A stretch of DNA of 64,000 bases from an uncultured Lachnospiraceae bacterium (GTDB lineage: Bacteria; Bacillota; Clostridia; Lachnospirales; Lachnospiraceae). Below, one piece after another: positions 1 through 8,964 of this stretch. The notes under the pieces were generated by a model. The model was not told the DNA's origin. It saw nothing but the letters and a program-made list of their open reading frames with translations, and did not search any database. The position numbers and the translations under genes were made by a program. Within the stretch, counting starts at the first letter, position 1, and each line of letters opens with the position of its first letter. The stretch covers positions 20,408 to 84,407 of the forward strand of contig CAJTNT010000016.1 in NCBI GenBank assembly GCA_910577785.1, read 5' to 3'.

Positions 1-9
1 AAAAATGGT

Positions 10-88
10 AAAAAAACTCCACCCAGACCCGGGATTTCAGATGCCGGCATACAGGCCTGGCGCACCTTCTTCCTCAAGTGGATGGAGT
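10..88 (-). terminator. Possible terminator after the MacB-type operon
   Basis: On the minus strand, 40 bases after the permease stop, CTCCATCCA (with its complement at about 79-87) can pair with TGGGTGGAG next to a run of seven T (A run at 10-16). The stem is 9 bp with one G-T pair, but the loop is about 50 bases, so the call is tentative. Confidence 0.4.
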
Positions 89-127
89 ATTGCTTCCGAA
101 ACGGCTATATATCTTTATTTCTGGCAC

Positions 128-1381
128 TTATTCATGCCGCAGTGCATCTATCGGGTTCAGGTTGGCCGCCTTATAGGAAGGCAGGAGCCCAAACAGGATG
201 CCGATTGCCATGGAGAAGACCACGGCCAGCACGGCAGCCGGGATGCTGATGGCCACAAGGGTTCCGCTTACCCGCGAAATGACCTCCGCCAGCACAATCC
301 CCACCATTACGCCGATCAGCCCCCCTAAGCTAGTCAGCACGGCAGCCTCGGTCAGGAACTGCCACAGGATCTTACCCTTCCTGGCGCCGATGGCTTTCTT
401 GAGGCCGATTTCCTGGGTACGTTCTGTCACGGACACCAGCATGATATTCATAACGCCGATACCGCCGACCAGAAGGGATATCCCGGCAATCCAGACCAGC
501 ATCGCATTGGTCGACTGGCTCAGCTTCTGGATGTCCTCGGCCTGCTTCAGGAGGTCGTCCGCCTGATATTTCATTGTCTCGTCAGAAACGCTTAAGCCCG
601 TGTTAAGCAGGGCGGACGCATCCTTGCCAGCCTTGGTCATATTGTCCACGCTGTCAAGGCGCAGCACTAGGGACTGCGGCTCGTCATAGCCATATAATAG
701 AGGCCATGCCGTATTGGGCACATATACTACGCCGTTGGAGTTCTGGGAATAAGTGTAATATTCTTCCATACTATTGATGACTGGCTCAAATTTACTGGAT
801 TTCGTAATAATTCCCACCACAATAAAAGGCTGCTGCTGAATTTCGATGGTCTTGCCAACTGGGTCTGTCCCCTGGAACAGCATCTCTGCCGAGGCTTCGT
901 CCATCACCGCCACATTGCGGAACTTCTTATAGTCATCCTCACAGATGCCCCTGCCCCTCTTGATAATGTAGTTGCAGGTACTCAGGTAGTCCCGGTCAAT
1001 CCCCAGGAGCCTGCCGCCGGACATGCCCGTATTCTGGTAGTAAATGGTATTGTAAATATCCCTGGAGGTATAGAGGGAAGCGCCTTCCACATGGTCAAGC
1101 TCTAACAGCCGGGCTTTTGTCTCTTCGCTGATGACAGGTACGCCGTCCGGCACACCGTTATATTCCAGCTCATACTTATAATCTCCCTGGTAAAGCTGCA
1201 CATTTACCGTATTATCCCCAGAACCGATGAGGTTCTCCTTAATCTGCTCATTGGTTCCCTTTATGGTGGAGACAATGGCGATGATTGCCGCAATACCGAT
1301 AATAATGCCCAGCATTGTAAGGAAGGAACGCATTTTGTGCGACCACAGCCCTTGAAAGGACAGTCTGATATTCTCTAACAT
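128..1381 (-). CDS. MacB/FtsX-type ABC transporter permease
   Basis: A 417-residue inner-membrane permease of the MacB/LolCE/FtsX family. The N-terminus (NIRLSFQGLWSHKMRSFLTMLGIIIGI) holds the first membrane helix. A large extracellular MacB-type periplasmic core domain spans about residues 45-280. Three membrane segments with the family motif VTERTQEIGLKKAIGARKG fill the C-terminal third. The ATG is preceded by AAGGAG at good spacing. It is the last gene of a four-gene operon with two HlyD-like adaptors and a MacB ATPase. Such Gram-positive systems typically export peptides or confer resistance to envelope-active peptides; the substrate cannot be read from sequence. Confidence 0.9.
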   Translation of the reverse strand: MLENIRLSFQGLWSHKMRSFLTMLGIIIGIAAIIAIVSTIKGTNEQIKENLIGSGDNTVNVQLYQGDYKYELEYNGVPDGVPVISEETKARLLELDHVEGASLYTSRDIYNTIYYQNTGMSGGRLLGIDRDYLSTCNYIIKRGRGICEDDYKKFRNVAVMDEASAEMLFQGTDPVGKTIEIQQQPFIVVGIITKSSKFEPVINSMEEYYTYSQNSNGVVYVPNTAWPLLYGYDEPQSLVLRLDSVDNMTKAGKDASALLNTGLSVSDETMKYQADDLLKQAEDIQKLSQSTNAMLVWIAGISLLVGGIGVMNIMLVSVTERTQEIGLKKAIGARKGKILWQFLTEAAVLTSLGGLIGVMVGIVLAEVISRVSGTLVAISIPAAVLAVVFSMAIGILFGLLPSYKAANLNPIDALRHE

Positions 1382-1401
1382 CTGTTTTTCTCCTTATCCA
1401 T

Positions 1402-2985
1402 TTATTCTGTGCCTTTTACCTTCACGCCTTCCTTGGCTGCCTTCCCATAGGGAAACGCAATACGGTCTTCCATTGTCAGGCCTTCCACAATCTCCGTAGA
1501 ATCCCCCCATAAGATGCGCCCAGTCTTCACATACTGCTTCACCAGGCGGCCATCCCCGCCGGCCTTCATCACATATTTGCCGCCGTCATCCTGCCGGATA
1601 TAGGCCTTGCTGATACAGATGCCGTCTTGGGATTCCTTCTGGTTGCTCATGGTAAGCTCCACCGTCTCCCCATTGCTCAGCCCTTCCGAGTCTTCAATAT
1701 AAGCGGTATATGGGTAATAGGAGACATTGGGGTTCCCTTCGCCCCAGACCTCGCTGCTGGTATCCGGATATTCTGAAATCTCAGTAATCGAAGCCTCAAA
1801 GTTCTTGCCGCTTTCCCAGGAATTGGCATAGATTACCTGCCCCACTTCTACCTGCCCCAGCTGCAGCTCACTCAATGCGCCGCTGACATAGAGTCCCTCG
1901 GAGCCTGACACCGTTAGGAAAGGGGAGCCGTCATTGGAGATTTCTTGAACCTCACTGAGATCCTTGACAATCCCTGTTATGGTAGCCCGGACAATGCCAT
2001 CGTCAGACACCTGCTTCATCTGTTCCAATTCCAGCTGGGCTTTTCGGCTGGCAAGGTCAAGATCCCTGATATTCTCTTCCTTATCCCGGATCATCTTCGC
2101 CAGTTCCTCTGCTGTGTAGCCTTCCGGCTCTTCTGGTTCCGGCACATCTTCTGGCTCCTCATCCATCCATTCATCGTCTTCTGGATCCTCTTCTTCCTCC
2201 TCCACAATCTGGCTTCTGGTAGCCACGGACCATCTGGAATCATCCTCCACCATCGGCAGCCCGCCCTCGCCGCTGAGTTTCCAGGAGCCAAGCAGTTTGC
2301 CCGTCAGCACATTTTTCTTATGGATTTCCAGGCTGACATAAACTGGGTTTTCCTGTTCCTGAGATATGCCATTAATAAACGCTCCATAGACATAGCAGCC
2401 TGGCATACAGAGGTACACATAGGGTTCTTCCGCCGTCCCGGCGCCTCCGCTGGGTTCAGAATCCGGCGTAATATAATTATAAGCCGAGCCTGTCATCTGC
2501 GGTTCCGGAGCCGGCTCTGGCTGCTCTGGCTCGGGTGTGGGCTGCGGAGGCGCCACCGGCGTTGGCGCAGGATTCCTGGAAATCGGCTTCATCGCCCGAA
2601 GCTTCTCCAGCTGTTTCTTGGCTGCTTCCAGCTTATTGGCAGTAGTGGCGACGTCCAGTTCCTTCATTTCCATTTCCAGTTCCGACAGGGTCATATCATA
2701 GGCGATCAGCGGATCCCCTTCGGAAACCTTCTGCCCCTCTTCCACATAGACCTCTGAAACGTTCTTATCCTCCAGCAGATAGACGCTCTGCGAAAAATCA
2801 TTCTTCACCGTTCCAACACTGGTCATATCCTGGCCAAAGTAAAACTGGTTGATATTCGATATCGCCTCCACATCCGCCTCCAGGCTGTTGTCTTGGTAAT
2901 TCTGGTATGCCTTAATCCCGCCATAAATAGCTCCTCCAACAACGCCAAGGGATACCATCGCGATAATAATTCCTTTCTTACCCAT
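1402..2985 (-). CDS. HlyD/MacA-family adaptor with inserted tip domain
   Basis: A 527-residue membrane-fusion (HlyD/MacA-like) protein with one N-terminal membrane anchor (about residues 4-25), a biotinyl-lipoyl-like half motif (VYVEEGQKVSEGDPL), a helical hairpin, then beta-barrel and C-terminal domains. The ATG at 2985 is chosen over an upstream in-frame start because GGAGGAG lies just before it; it overlaps the ATPase stop by 8 bases. The hairpin is unusual. Between its two helices (about residues 134-292) sits a Pro-rich linker, a compact segment of about 75 residues with two Cys, and a Glu/Asp/Pro-rich linker. Family and partner (the neighbouring ABC transporter) are clear; the role of the insert is unknown. 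Confidence 0.88.
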   Translation of the reverse strand: MGKKGIIIAMVSLGVVGGAIYGGIKAYQNYQDNSLEADVEAISNINQFYFGQDMTSVGTVKNDFSQSVYLLEDKNVSEVYVEEGQKVSEGDPLIAYDMTLSELEMEMKELDVATTANKLEAAKKQLEKLRAMKPISRNPAPTPVAPPQPTPEPEQPEPAPEPQMTGSAYNYITPDSEPSGGAGTAEEPYVYLCMPGCYVYGAFINGISQEQENPVYVSLEIHKKNVLTGKLLGSWKLSGEGGLPMVEDDSRWSVATRSQIVEEEEEDPEDDEWMDEEPEDVPEPEEPEGYTAEELAKMIRDKEENIRDLDLASRKAQLELEQMKQVSDDGIVRATITGIVKDLSEVQEISNDGSPFLTVSGSEGLYVSGALSELQLGQVEVGQVIYANSWESGKNFEASITEISEYPDTSSEVWGEGNPNVSYYPYTAYIEDSEGLSNGETVELTMSNQKESQDGICISKAYIRQDDGGKYVMKAGGDGRLVKQYVKTGRILWGDSTEIVEGLTMEDRIAFPYGKAAKEGVKVKGTE

Positions 2986-3982
2986 GCTTCTCCTCCTTGC
3001 CGTGCTTTTTCCAGAAGGAGGCGCCCCGCTTCTTGTGCCTGCCGCCCTTCTTGCCTTCACTATCCTGGAAGCCCGATTCTTCAGCATCTTCTGACAGAAC
3101 GCTGCCAGACCCTGCGCTTTCTGGATGTAAACTGCTGCCTGGCCCTATTTTCTCTTCTGGCAGGCTGCTGCCTGGCTCTGCGCCTTCTCGCTGCAGGCCA
3201 ACGCCTTCCTTGAGACTATCCTCATCCTTCCCTGCCTCTGGCAGGCTGCCGCTCTCAGCTCCGCTGCCGGCCGGCCTGACGTCCTCTTCATAGGATCCGC
3301 TGTCTGGCTCGGCGCCCTCTTCGGTAATCATACCATCTATAATATGCACAATGCGTTTTGCCTTCGAAGCGATATTGCGGTCATGGGTAATCATTACAAT
3401 CGTTACCCCTTCCTCATTCAGCTGCTCAAACAGTTCCATAATCTGCTGGCCGGACTTGGAATCCAGAGCCCCCGTAGGCTCGTCTGCCAGCAAAATCTTG
3501 GGGTTATTGACCATGGCGCGGGCAATGGCCACACGCTGCTTCTGCCCGCCGGACAGCTGGGTAGGCCGGAACGTCACGCGATCCCCTAGCCCTACCCGCT
3601 CCAAGGCCTGTGTCGCCCGCTGCCGGCGTTCCTTTTTCTTGACGCCCGCATAGCTTAGGGGCAATGCCACATTATCCAGAGCGGTCTGCCTGGAGAGCAG
3701 CTGAAAATTCTGGAACACAAAGCCGATGCTGCGCAGCCGCAGATCGGACATCTCCTTGTCCTTGCAGCGGAGTACATCTTCCCCTGCCAGCTGGTAAGCG
3801 CCGGACGTTGGGCGATCCAGGCAGCCGATAATGTTCATCAAGGTGGTCTTCCCGGATCCAGACGGACCCATAACCGCCACATATTCCCCTTCCTCTACCT
3901 GGAGCGACACATCCTTCAGCACCGGAACCACCAGCTTATCCTGCTGGTAATCCTTAAATATATTCTGCAAATCTAAAATCAT
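2978..3982 (-). CDS. MacB-type ABC transporter ATP-binding protein
   Basis: A 334-residue ATPase that drives the neighbouring FtsX-like permease. Residues 1-225 are a standard MacB/LolD nucleotide-binding domain: Walker A GPSGSGKTT, Q-loop, signature LSGGQKQR, Walker B ILLADEPTGALD and the H-loop ITHD. The family usually ends near residue 230. Here a further ~110 residues follow, rich in Gly, Ser, Glu and Asp with loosely repeated EPGSSLPE-like units, ending in a Lys/Arg/His-rich tail. GGAGGG precedes the ATG. Its stop overlaps the adaptor start, indicating translational coupling. Confidence 0.92.
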   Translation of the reverse strand: MILDLQNIFKDYQQDKLVVPVLKDVSLQVEEGEYVAVMGPSGSGKTTLMNIIGCLDRPTSGAYQLAGEDVLRCKDKEMSDLRLRSIGFVFQNFQLLSRQTALDNVALPLSYAGVKKKERRQRATQALERVGLGDRVTFRPTQLSGGQKQRVAIARAMVNNPKILLADEPTGALDSKSGQQIMELFEQLNEEGVTIVMITHDRNIASKAKRIVHIIDGMITEEGAEPDSGSYEEDVRPAGSGAESGSLPEAGKDEDSLKEGVGLQREGAEPGSSLPEEKIGPGSSLHPESAGSGSVLSEDAEESGFQDSEGKKGGRHKKRGASFWKKHGKEEKHG

Positions 3983-4012
3983 CTCTGTTTCCCTCCGGTT
4001 CCATTCCTGGCG

Positions 4013-5494
4013 CTAACCTACTGCCCCTGTATCATCCAGGGTGTCCAGTTCATTATCTATGCCATTTATACCGTCTATGCTGTCCAGGCTATCCCCGTCC
4101 AGAGAGCCGCCTTCCAGATCCACATCTTCGGAGAAACCCTCTCCTTCGGAGCCACCGTCAATGTCCATCATCTCGCCGTCTTCCCCATCCATGCCCTCGC
4201 CACCGGACATACCGCTTTCATCAATCAGCTCGCCTCCAGGTATCTCTCCGCCTTCTCCTTCTGGCTCTTCTCCCTCTTCGCCTTCCTGGTTATACAGAGG
4301 GGCGTCATAATCCACCTCTGAAGCGTCTGTCACAGCCGTCACGCCCTCATAGAGGCCATCCATGGGAAATGCAATCGCATCCTCATCCGTAAGGCCTGAC
4401 AGAATCTCATATTCTCCCAGGTTCTCATCATATTCTCCCAGTTCCACTTCCCGCTTTTCCAGCCTGCTGCTTGCATCCGCTGCCCAGACATAAGATTTCT
4501 CATCCTCTTTGACCACATAGCCTTCAAACAGCCAGATGCCTTCCTTGGCCTCCATCTGCCCTTCGTCCAGCTCAATAAATAGGTGCTGCCCCATCATCAG
4601 GCCGTCTGTGGAATCCAATGCCACATAAAAGGGATATTTGGTCGCCTTTTCCGTGCTGCCAGAATCGGAAGAATAATCTATATACTCATTATTATTTGAC
4701 TCTTCCCCCTGTGTGTCAATCTTCGTAATCGTGCCGTTCCAGGTCTGCTCCTCGTCCACCCTCGAACGCAGGATTACCGGCTGATCCTGGGACAGCGTCT
4801 GGATATTCAGCTCACTGACCGTCCCCTTCACCCGGAAATCCCCCACGGCGATAACCGTCATATAGGACGTCTTCTCGCCCATCATGTCAGACTCCGGGTT
4901 CTTATTGATGGATTTTACCATGCCCGCAATCTTGCTCTTGACCACGGCATTGTCAATGGATTCCTGCTTCTTCTGCATCTCTGCCTTCTTGCTCTCAATA
5001 TCGTACTCGGTCTGCTTGATGCTGTTTTCCTTCTCCTGGATCTCTGCCGTATACTCAAAACGCTCGCTCTCTGGCACATTGCTCCGCTCACGCGTCAGCT
5101 GGCTGATCTGGTTCTGCAGGCTGGTGATCTCGTTCTGCTTCTCCTCCAGATCCAGGGCGCCCTGCGCCAATTCCCCTTTCGCGCTCTCCATGTCATACTC
5201 AAACAGGGAGTCCCCCTCTTCTACCATATCCCCTTCTTCTACAAATACTTCCTTAATCTCACGCTCGGGATCTTTATTGATGTCCCAGCTCTCCTGTGCC
5301 TCCACCACACCGGAATAGCGGTTCTGGCTGCCGGAATTGACAGAATTCAGGTTCGATACAGATTCTACATATACTTTATCGGCGCTGCTTCCACCACTGC
5401 CATTATGTTTCAGATAATACCAAGCCCCTCCCCCTGCCGCTGCTGCCACAATTACCACAACCGCCGCAATAATGCCTGCTTTCTTCTTGTTCAT
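4013..5494 (-). CDS. HlyD-family periplasmic-type adaptor protein
   Basis: A 493-residue membrane-fusion protein, first gene of the MacB-type operon. It has an N-terminal membrane helix (MNKKKAGIIAAVVVIVAAAAGG), a lipoyl-like segment (EVFVEEGDMVEEGDSLFEYD), a coiled-coil hairpin (about residues 110-190, EITSLQNQISQLTRE onward), a second lipoyl half and beta-barrel regions. The last ~90 residues are very acidic and Gly-rich without obvious fold. The ATG at 5494 is preceded by AGGAGG at 6 bases; an ATG 33 bases upstream has no such site. Two adaptors in one operon could form a mixed adaptor; this is inference. Confidence 0.87.
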   Translation of the reverse strand: MNKKKAGIIAAVVVIVAAAAGGGAWYYLKHNGSGGSSADKVYVESVSNLNSVNSGSQNRYSGVVEAQESWDINKDPEREIKEVFVEEGDMVEEGDSLFEYDMESAKGELAQGALDLEEKQNEITSLQNQISQLTRERSNVPESERFEYTAEIQEKENSIKQTEYDIESKKAEMQKKQESIDNAVVKSKIAGMVKSINKNPESDMMGEKTSYMTVIAVGDFRVKGTVSELNIQTLSQDQPVILRSRVDEEQTWNGTITKIDTQGEESNNNEYIDYSSDSGSTEKATKYPFYVALDSTDGLMMGQHLFIELDEGQMEAKEGIWLFEGYVVKEDEKSYVWAADASSRLEKREVELGEYDENLGEYEILSGLTDEDAIAFPMDGLYEGVTAVTDASEVDYDAPLYNQEGEEGEEPEGEGGEIPGGELIDESGMSGGEGMDGEDGEMMDIDGGSEGEGFSEDVDLEGGSLDGDSLDSIDGINGIDNELDTLDDTGAVG

Positions 5495-5547
5495 TGCTTT
5501 CCTCCTGTTATCCTGCTTCTTGGGCATCTATCATTTCATTCGTCACC

Positions 5548-5576
5548 ATCTTAGCATAAATCGGTGATAAATCTAA
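5548..5576 (-). promoter_or_regulatory. Sigma-A-type promoter of the MacB-type operon
   Basis: On the minus strand TTAGAT, a 17-base spacer and TAAGAT preceded by TGC (extended -10) lie about 55 bases upstream of the first adaptor start. The palindrome AGATATGGAAATATCT at 5612-5627 lies between this promoter and the divergent chemoreceptor promoter and might bind a regulator. Confidence 0.6.
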
Positions 5577-5636
5577 GTGAAAATTCTTAAAATTTTATTA
5601 AGATATGGAAATATCTGAAATTTTATATTTTTATCT

Positions 5637-5665
5637 TGAAATTTATGCCTGATTTTTGTACACTA
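5637..5665 (+). promoter_or_regulatory. Sigma-A-type promoter of the chemoreceptor gene
   Basis: TTGAAA, 17 bases, TACACT. Predicted transcription starts near 5672, leaving a leader of about 140 bases before the chemoreceptor ATG. I see no recognisable riboswitch in that leader. Confidence 0.65.
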
Positions 5666-5814
5666 GAAGTATGTAGCTTCTCAAGTAACTATTATCAAAA
5701 TCCATTTATCTAACATTTTTGCAACCCCACCCAATGATGCAGGGCACAGTCCATGCAGCCCGGGCAGCAAAATACCTGTCCGCTTGTAATTCACACTGGA
5801 AGGAGTATTTCACT

Positions 5815-7494
5815 ATGAAAAAAGCCATTAATCAATCTACCTTAACCTTCATCCTAAATGCCATTTCCATCCTGACGCTTCTTTTCATCGCTGTAAGCCT
5901 TATCTCATACAGCCGCGTCAGCAGGCAGCTCAACACGGCCAACGAAGAGCGTTTCCAGCTGACTTATAACGCCAATCGGTTTATGAACGGCTCTTCTTAC
6001 CTGACCAATGAGGTGCGGGCATTTGCCGCCACGGGCGAGCAGGAACACTATGACAATTACTGGAACGAGGTAAATACCTTGAAAAACCGGGATCAGGGCG
6101 TTGCCGCCATGCAAGAAATCGGCATTACCACGGAAGAGCAGACCATGATTGACAAGATGTCCTCTCTTTCCAACAATCTGGTGCCGCTGGAAGAAAATGC
6201 CATGGAACAGGTACAGAATGGGAACCTTGAGGATGCCCTGAACTATGTCTATGGCTCTGACTACAATGCTGCCATCACCCAGATCAACAGCCTGAAGGAA
6301 GAGTTCCTGAATACCCTGGAAAAGAGGACGGCTGAGGAGACTGCACGCTTAGGAAAGCTGCAGAACTCTACCCGTGACTTTATGTTCCTTGCCGTAATTT
6401 TAGTGGCGCTGATTCAGCTTTCCGTTGTTCTCCTTATCAACCGCAAGATTCTCCGCCCTGTCCTGGCCGTTGAGAAGCAGATGGGGGAAATTTCCCAGGG
6501 AAACCTCTCCGCTGCATTCTCCCTGCAGCCGGATACATCCGAAATCGGAAGACTGGTAGCTTCCATCCATGAGACGAAACAGGAACTGAAAAAATACATA
6601 AATGATATTGACGATAAACTGGCACAGATTGCCCAAGGAAATATGGATTTGTCCATTGAAGAAGACTACCGCGGAGAATTCCTCCCCATCCAGAATGCCA
6701 TGCGCCAGATTCTGGATTCCCTGAACCAAGCCCTGCTCCAGATCAACTATACGGCAGAACAGGTGGCGCAGGAATCCGAACGGATGACCTCCGATGCACA
6801 GATCCTTTCCAGCGGCGCAGTGGCACAGGCTTCTGCCGTACAGGAACTGTCCGCCAGCATCCAGGAACTCTCCCGTGAGGTTGACCGCACTTCTTCCGAT
6901 GCCAACGAGGCACGGGAATGCTCTACCTCTGCTGCAAATCAGCTTATGTACAGCAACGGGAAGATGGACGAACTGACCAAGGCTATGGAGGACATTTCTG
7001 CCGCCTCCCAGCAGATTGGCGGGATCATCAAGACCATCGAAGACATTTCCTTCCAGACAAATATCCTCGCCTTGAACGCAGCCGTGGAAGCTGCACGGGC
7101 CGGGGAAGCCGGCAAGGGCTTTGCTGTTGTCGCCGAGGAAGTACAGAGCCTGGCCAATAAAAGCGCTACTTCCGCCAAAGGCATTACCGAGCTGATTGAG
7201 AATTCCATCCGTATGATCAAGCAGGGTTCGAATCTGGCATCCGAGACGACTACCGCACTGGCAGGCGTTATGGTGGGCGCAAAGCAAGCCACAGATTTAA
7301 TTGAAGAAATTGCAGGATCCGCCACCCAGCAGTCCCAGGCGCTCCACCAGCTGACCCAGGGGATGGAACAGATTGCAGAGGTCGTACAGACCAATGCGAC
7401 GACCGCCGAAAAATCCGTAGATTCCGCACGGAGCCTGATGAGCCAGGCCGAAGAGATGAAGGTAGCTGTGCAGCGTTTCCGCCTACGCAGATAA
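5815..7494 (+). CDS. Methyl-accepting chemotaxis protein
   Basis: A 559-residue transmembrane chemoreceptor. The start at 5815 is chosen because GGAAGGAG lies before it; an earlier in-frame ATG lacks a ribosome binding site. First membrane helix at about residues 10-32, an all-helical extracellular sensor of about 155 residues (four-helix-bundle type), second membrane helix at about 189-208, HAMP domain, then the cytoplasmic signalling hairpin. The conserved tip is seen as EDISFQTNILALNAAVEAAR with GKGFAVVAEEV following. It should signal through CheW/CheA, none of which is in the window. The ligand is unknown. It is a lone plus-strand gene ended by a bidirectional terminator. Confidence 0.93.
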   Translation: MKKAINQSTLTFILNAISILTLLFIAVSLISYSRVSRQLNTANEERFQLTYNANRFMNGSSYLTNEVRAFAATGEQEHYDNYWNEVNTLKNRDQGVAAMQEIGITTEEQTMIDKMSSLSNNLVPLEENAMEQVQNGNLEDALNYVYGSDYNAAITQINSLKEEFLNTLEKRTAEETARLGKLQNSTRDFMFLAVILVALIQLSVVLLINRKILRPVLAVEKQMGEISQGNLSAAFSLQPDTSEIGRLVASIHETKQELKKYINDIDDKLAQIAQGNMDLSIEEDYRGEFLPIQNAMRQILDSLNQALLQINYTAEQVAQESERMTSDAQILSSGAVAQASAVQELSASIQELSREVDRTSSDANEARECSTSAANQLMYSNGKMDELTKAMEDISAASQQIGGIIKTIEDISFQTNILALNAAVEAARAGEAGKGFAVVAEEVQSLANKSATSAKGITELIENSIRMIKQGSNLASETTTALAGVMVGAKQATDLIEEIAGSATQQSQALHQLTQGMEQIAEVVQTNATTAEKSVDSARSLMSQAEEMKVAVQRFRLRR

Positions 7495-7560
7495 CCCAGC
7501 GCAACACTTTCGCAATATAAGCTCCCGCAGCTATTTTCCTCATTGCTCGTGGGAATCAAA

Positions 7561-7598
7561 ACACGCCTCCCAGCAGCCCATGCCGGAGGCGTGTTTTT
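7561..7598. terminator. Bidirectional intrinsic terminator
   Basis: ACACGCCTCC and GGAGGCGTGT form a perfect 10-bp stem with a 14-base loop, followed by TTTTT on the plus strand. The flanking AAAA on the left gives TTTT on the minus strand. It lies between the convergent chemoreceptor and glyA genes and probably serves both. Confidence 0.85.
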
Positions 7599-7637
7599 CC
7601 GTTAACATCCATGCAAACATGGTAAGATCCGTCCGTG

Positions 7638-8873
7638 TTATAGCGGATATTTCTCCGTCAACTCCTGCACAGCCTTCCTCACTTCCTCGGAAGCGGCCTC
7701 GCCCTCTTTGATCATCCGCGCGATGCATTCTGCTACCTTGTCCATATCCGCCTCGCCAAAGCCCCTGGAGGTGATTGCCGGGGTTCCCAAGCGGATTCCG
7801 CTGGTAACGAAAGGAGATTTGGGATCATTGGGAATCGTGTTCTTGTTACAAGTAATGTTCACAGAATCCAATAATTTCTCTACGGCCTTTCCTGTCTGGC
7901 TATAAGGAGTTAAGTCTACCAGCATCAGATGGTTGTCCGTACCGCCGGAAACGAGTTTGACCTCACGGCTCATCAGGCCTTTCGCCAGTGCCTGGGCATT
8001 CTTGGCCACATTCTGCTGATACGTTTTGAAGCTGTCATCCAACGCTTCTTTCAGGCAGACGGCCTTGGCAGCAATTACATGCATCAGCGGGCCGCCCTGG
8101 ATACCGGGGAACACGGCCTTGTTGAAATTGAATTTCTCCGCCATTTCCTGGCTGGCGAGGATCATGCCGCCCCTGGGCCCGCGCAGTGTCTTATGGGTCG
8201 TGGTCGTCACCACATGGGCATATGGGATGGGGGATGGATGTAAGCCTGCGGCCACCAGCCCTGCAATATGCGCCATGTCTACCATCAGGTATGCGCCTGC
8301 CTCGTCCGCGATTTCACGGAAACGCTTGAAATCAATCGTCCTGGCATATGCGCTGGCTCCGGCAATGATCATCTTTGGCTTGCACTCCAGGGCAATTTCC
8401 CTTACTCTGTCATAATCAATAAATCCTTCGTCATTGACGCCATAAGGCACAATCTTAAAATAGCTGCCAGAAAAATTCACGGGGCTTCCATGGGTCAGGT
8501 GTCCGCCATGGTCCAAGTTCATCCCCATCACCGTATCCCCCGGCTGCAGCATACAGAACTGCACCGCCATATTGGCCTGTGCGCCAGAATGCGGCTGTAC
8601 ATTGGCATACTCGCAGCCAAAAAGCTCCTTGGCGCGCGTAATCGCAAGCTCCTCGGCCACATCTACGCATTCGCATCCGCCATAGTAACGTTTCCCAGGA
8701 TACCCTTCTGCATATTTATTCGTCATTGGGCTGCCCATTGCTGCCATAACCGCCTTGCTCACCCAGTTTTCTGATGCAATTAATTCAATATGGCTGTTCT
8801 GGCGTTCCATTTCCGCCGTAATGGCATCCGCCACCTGGGGATCTGCTTTCTTCACTTCATCAAATGAATACAT
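7638..8873 (-). CDS. glyA: Serine hydroxymethyltransferase
   Basis: A 411-residue PLP enzyme that interconverts serine and glycine while charging tetrahydrofolate with a one-carbon unit, in the cytoplasm. Length and the whole sequence match the family. The N-terminal RQNSHIELIASENWVS motif is present and the PLP lysine is K228 in TTTTHKTLRGPRGG. GGAAGG precedes the ATG. It is the last gene of a run with two aminotransferases and a PopT-like protein, which links it loosely to amino-acid metabolism. Confidence 0.97.
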   Translation of the reverse strand: MYSFDEVKKADPQVADAITAEMERQNSHIELIASENWVSKAVMAAMGSPMTNKYAEGYPGKRYYGGCECVDVAEELAITRAKELFGCEYANVQPHSGAQANMAVQFCMLQPGDTVMGMNLDHGGHLTHGSPVNFSGSYFKIVPYGVNDEGFIDYDRVREIALECKPKMIIAGASAYARTIDFKRFREIADEAGAYLMVDMAHIAGLVAAGLHPSPIPYAHVVTTTTHKTLRGPRGGMILASQEMAEKFNFNKAVFPGIQGGPLMHVIAAKAVCLKEALDDSFKTYQQNVAKNAQALAKGLMSREVKLVSGGTDNHLMLVDLTPYSQTGKAVEKLLDSVNITCNKNTIPNDPKSPFVTSGIRLGTPAITSRGFGEADMDKVAECIARMIKEGEAASEEVRKAVQELTEKYPL

Positions 8874-8964
8874 CTGTCCTTCCCTCTCTTTTCTTGTATT
8901 TTTTTAATCATTCCGTATTTTCCATTATTTTATGCTTCTCTCTGTCGGAAGTCAATCATTTTTG

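Noticed and set aside
5666..5814. Possible riboswitch in the chemoreceptor leader
   Set aside because: The 140-base leader shows no conserved cyclic di-GMP or other riboswitch core that I can recognise.
6400..7287. 295-codon minus-strand frame inside the chemoreceptor gene
   Set aside because: Antisense shadow of a clear chemoreceptor; Cys/His-rich composition and no ribosome binding site.
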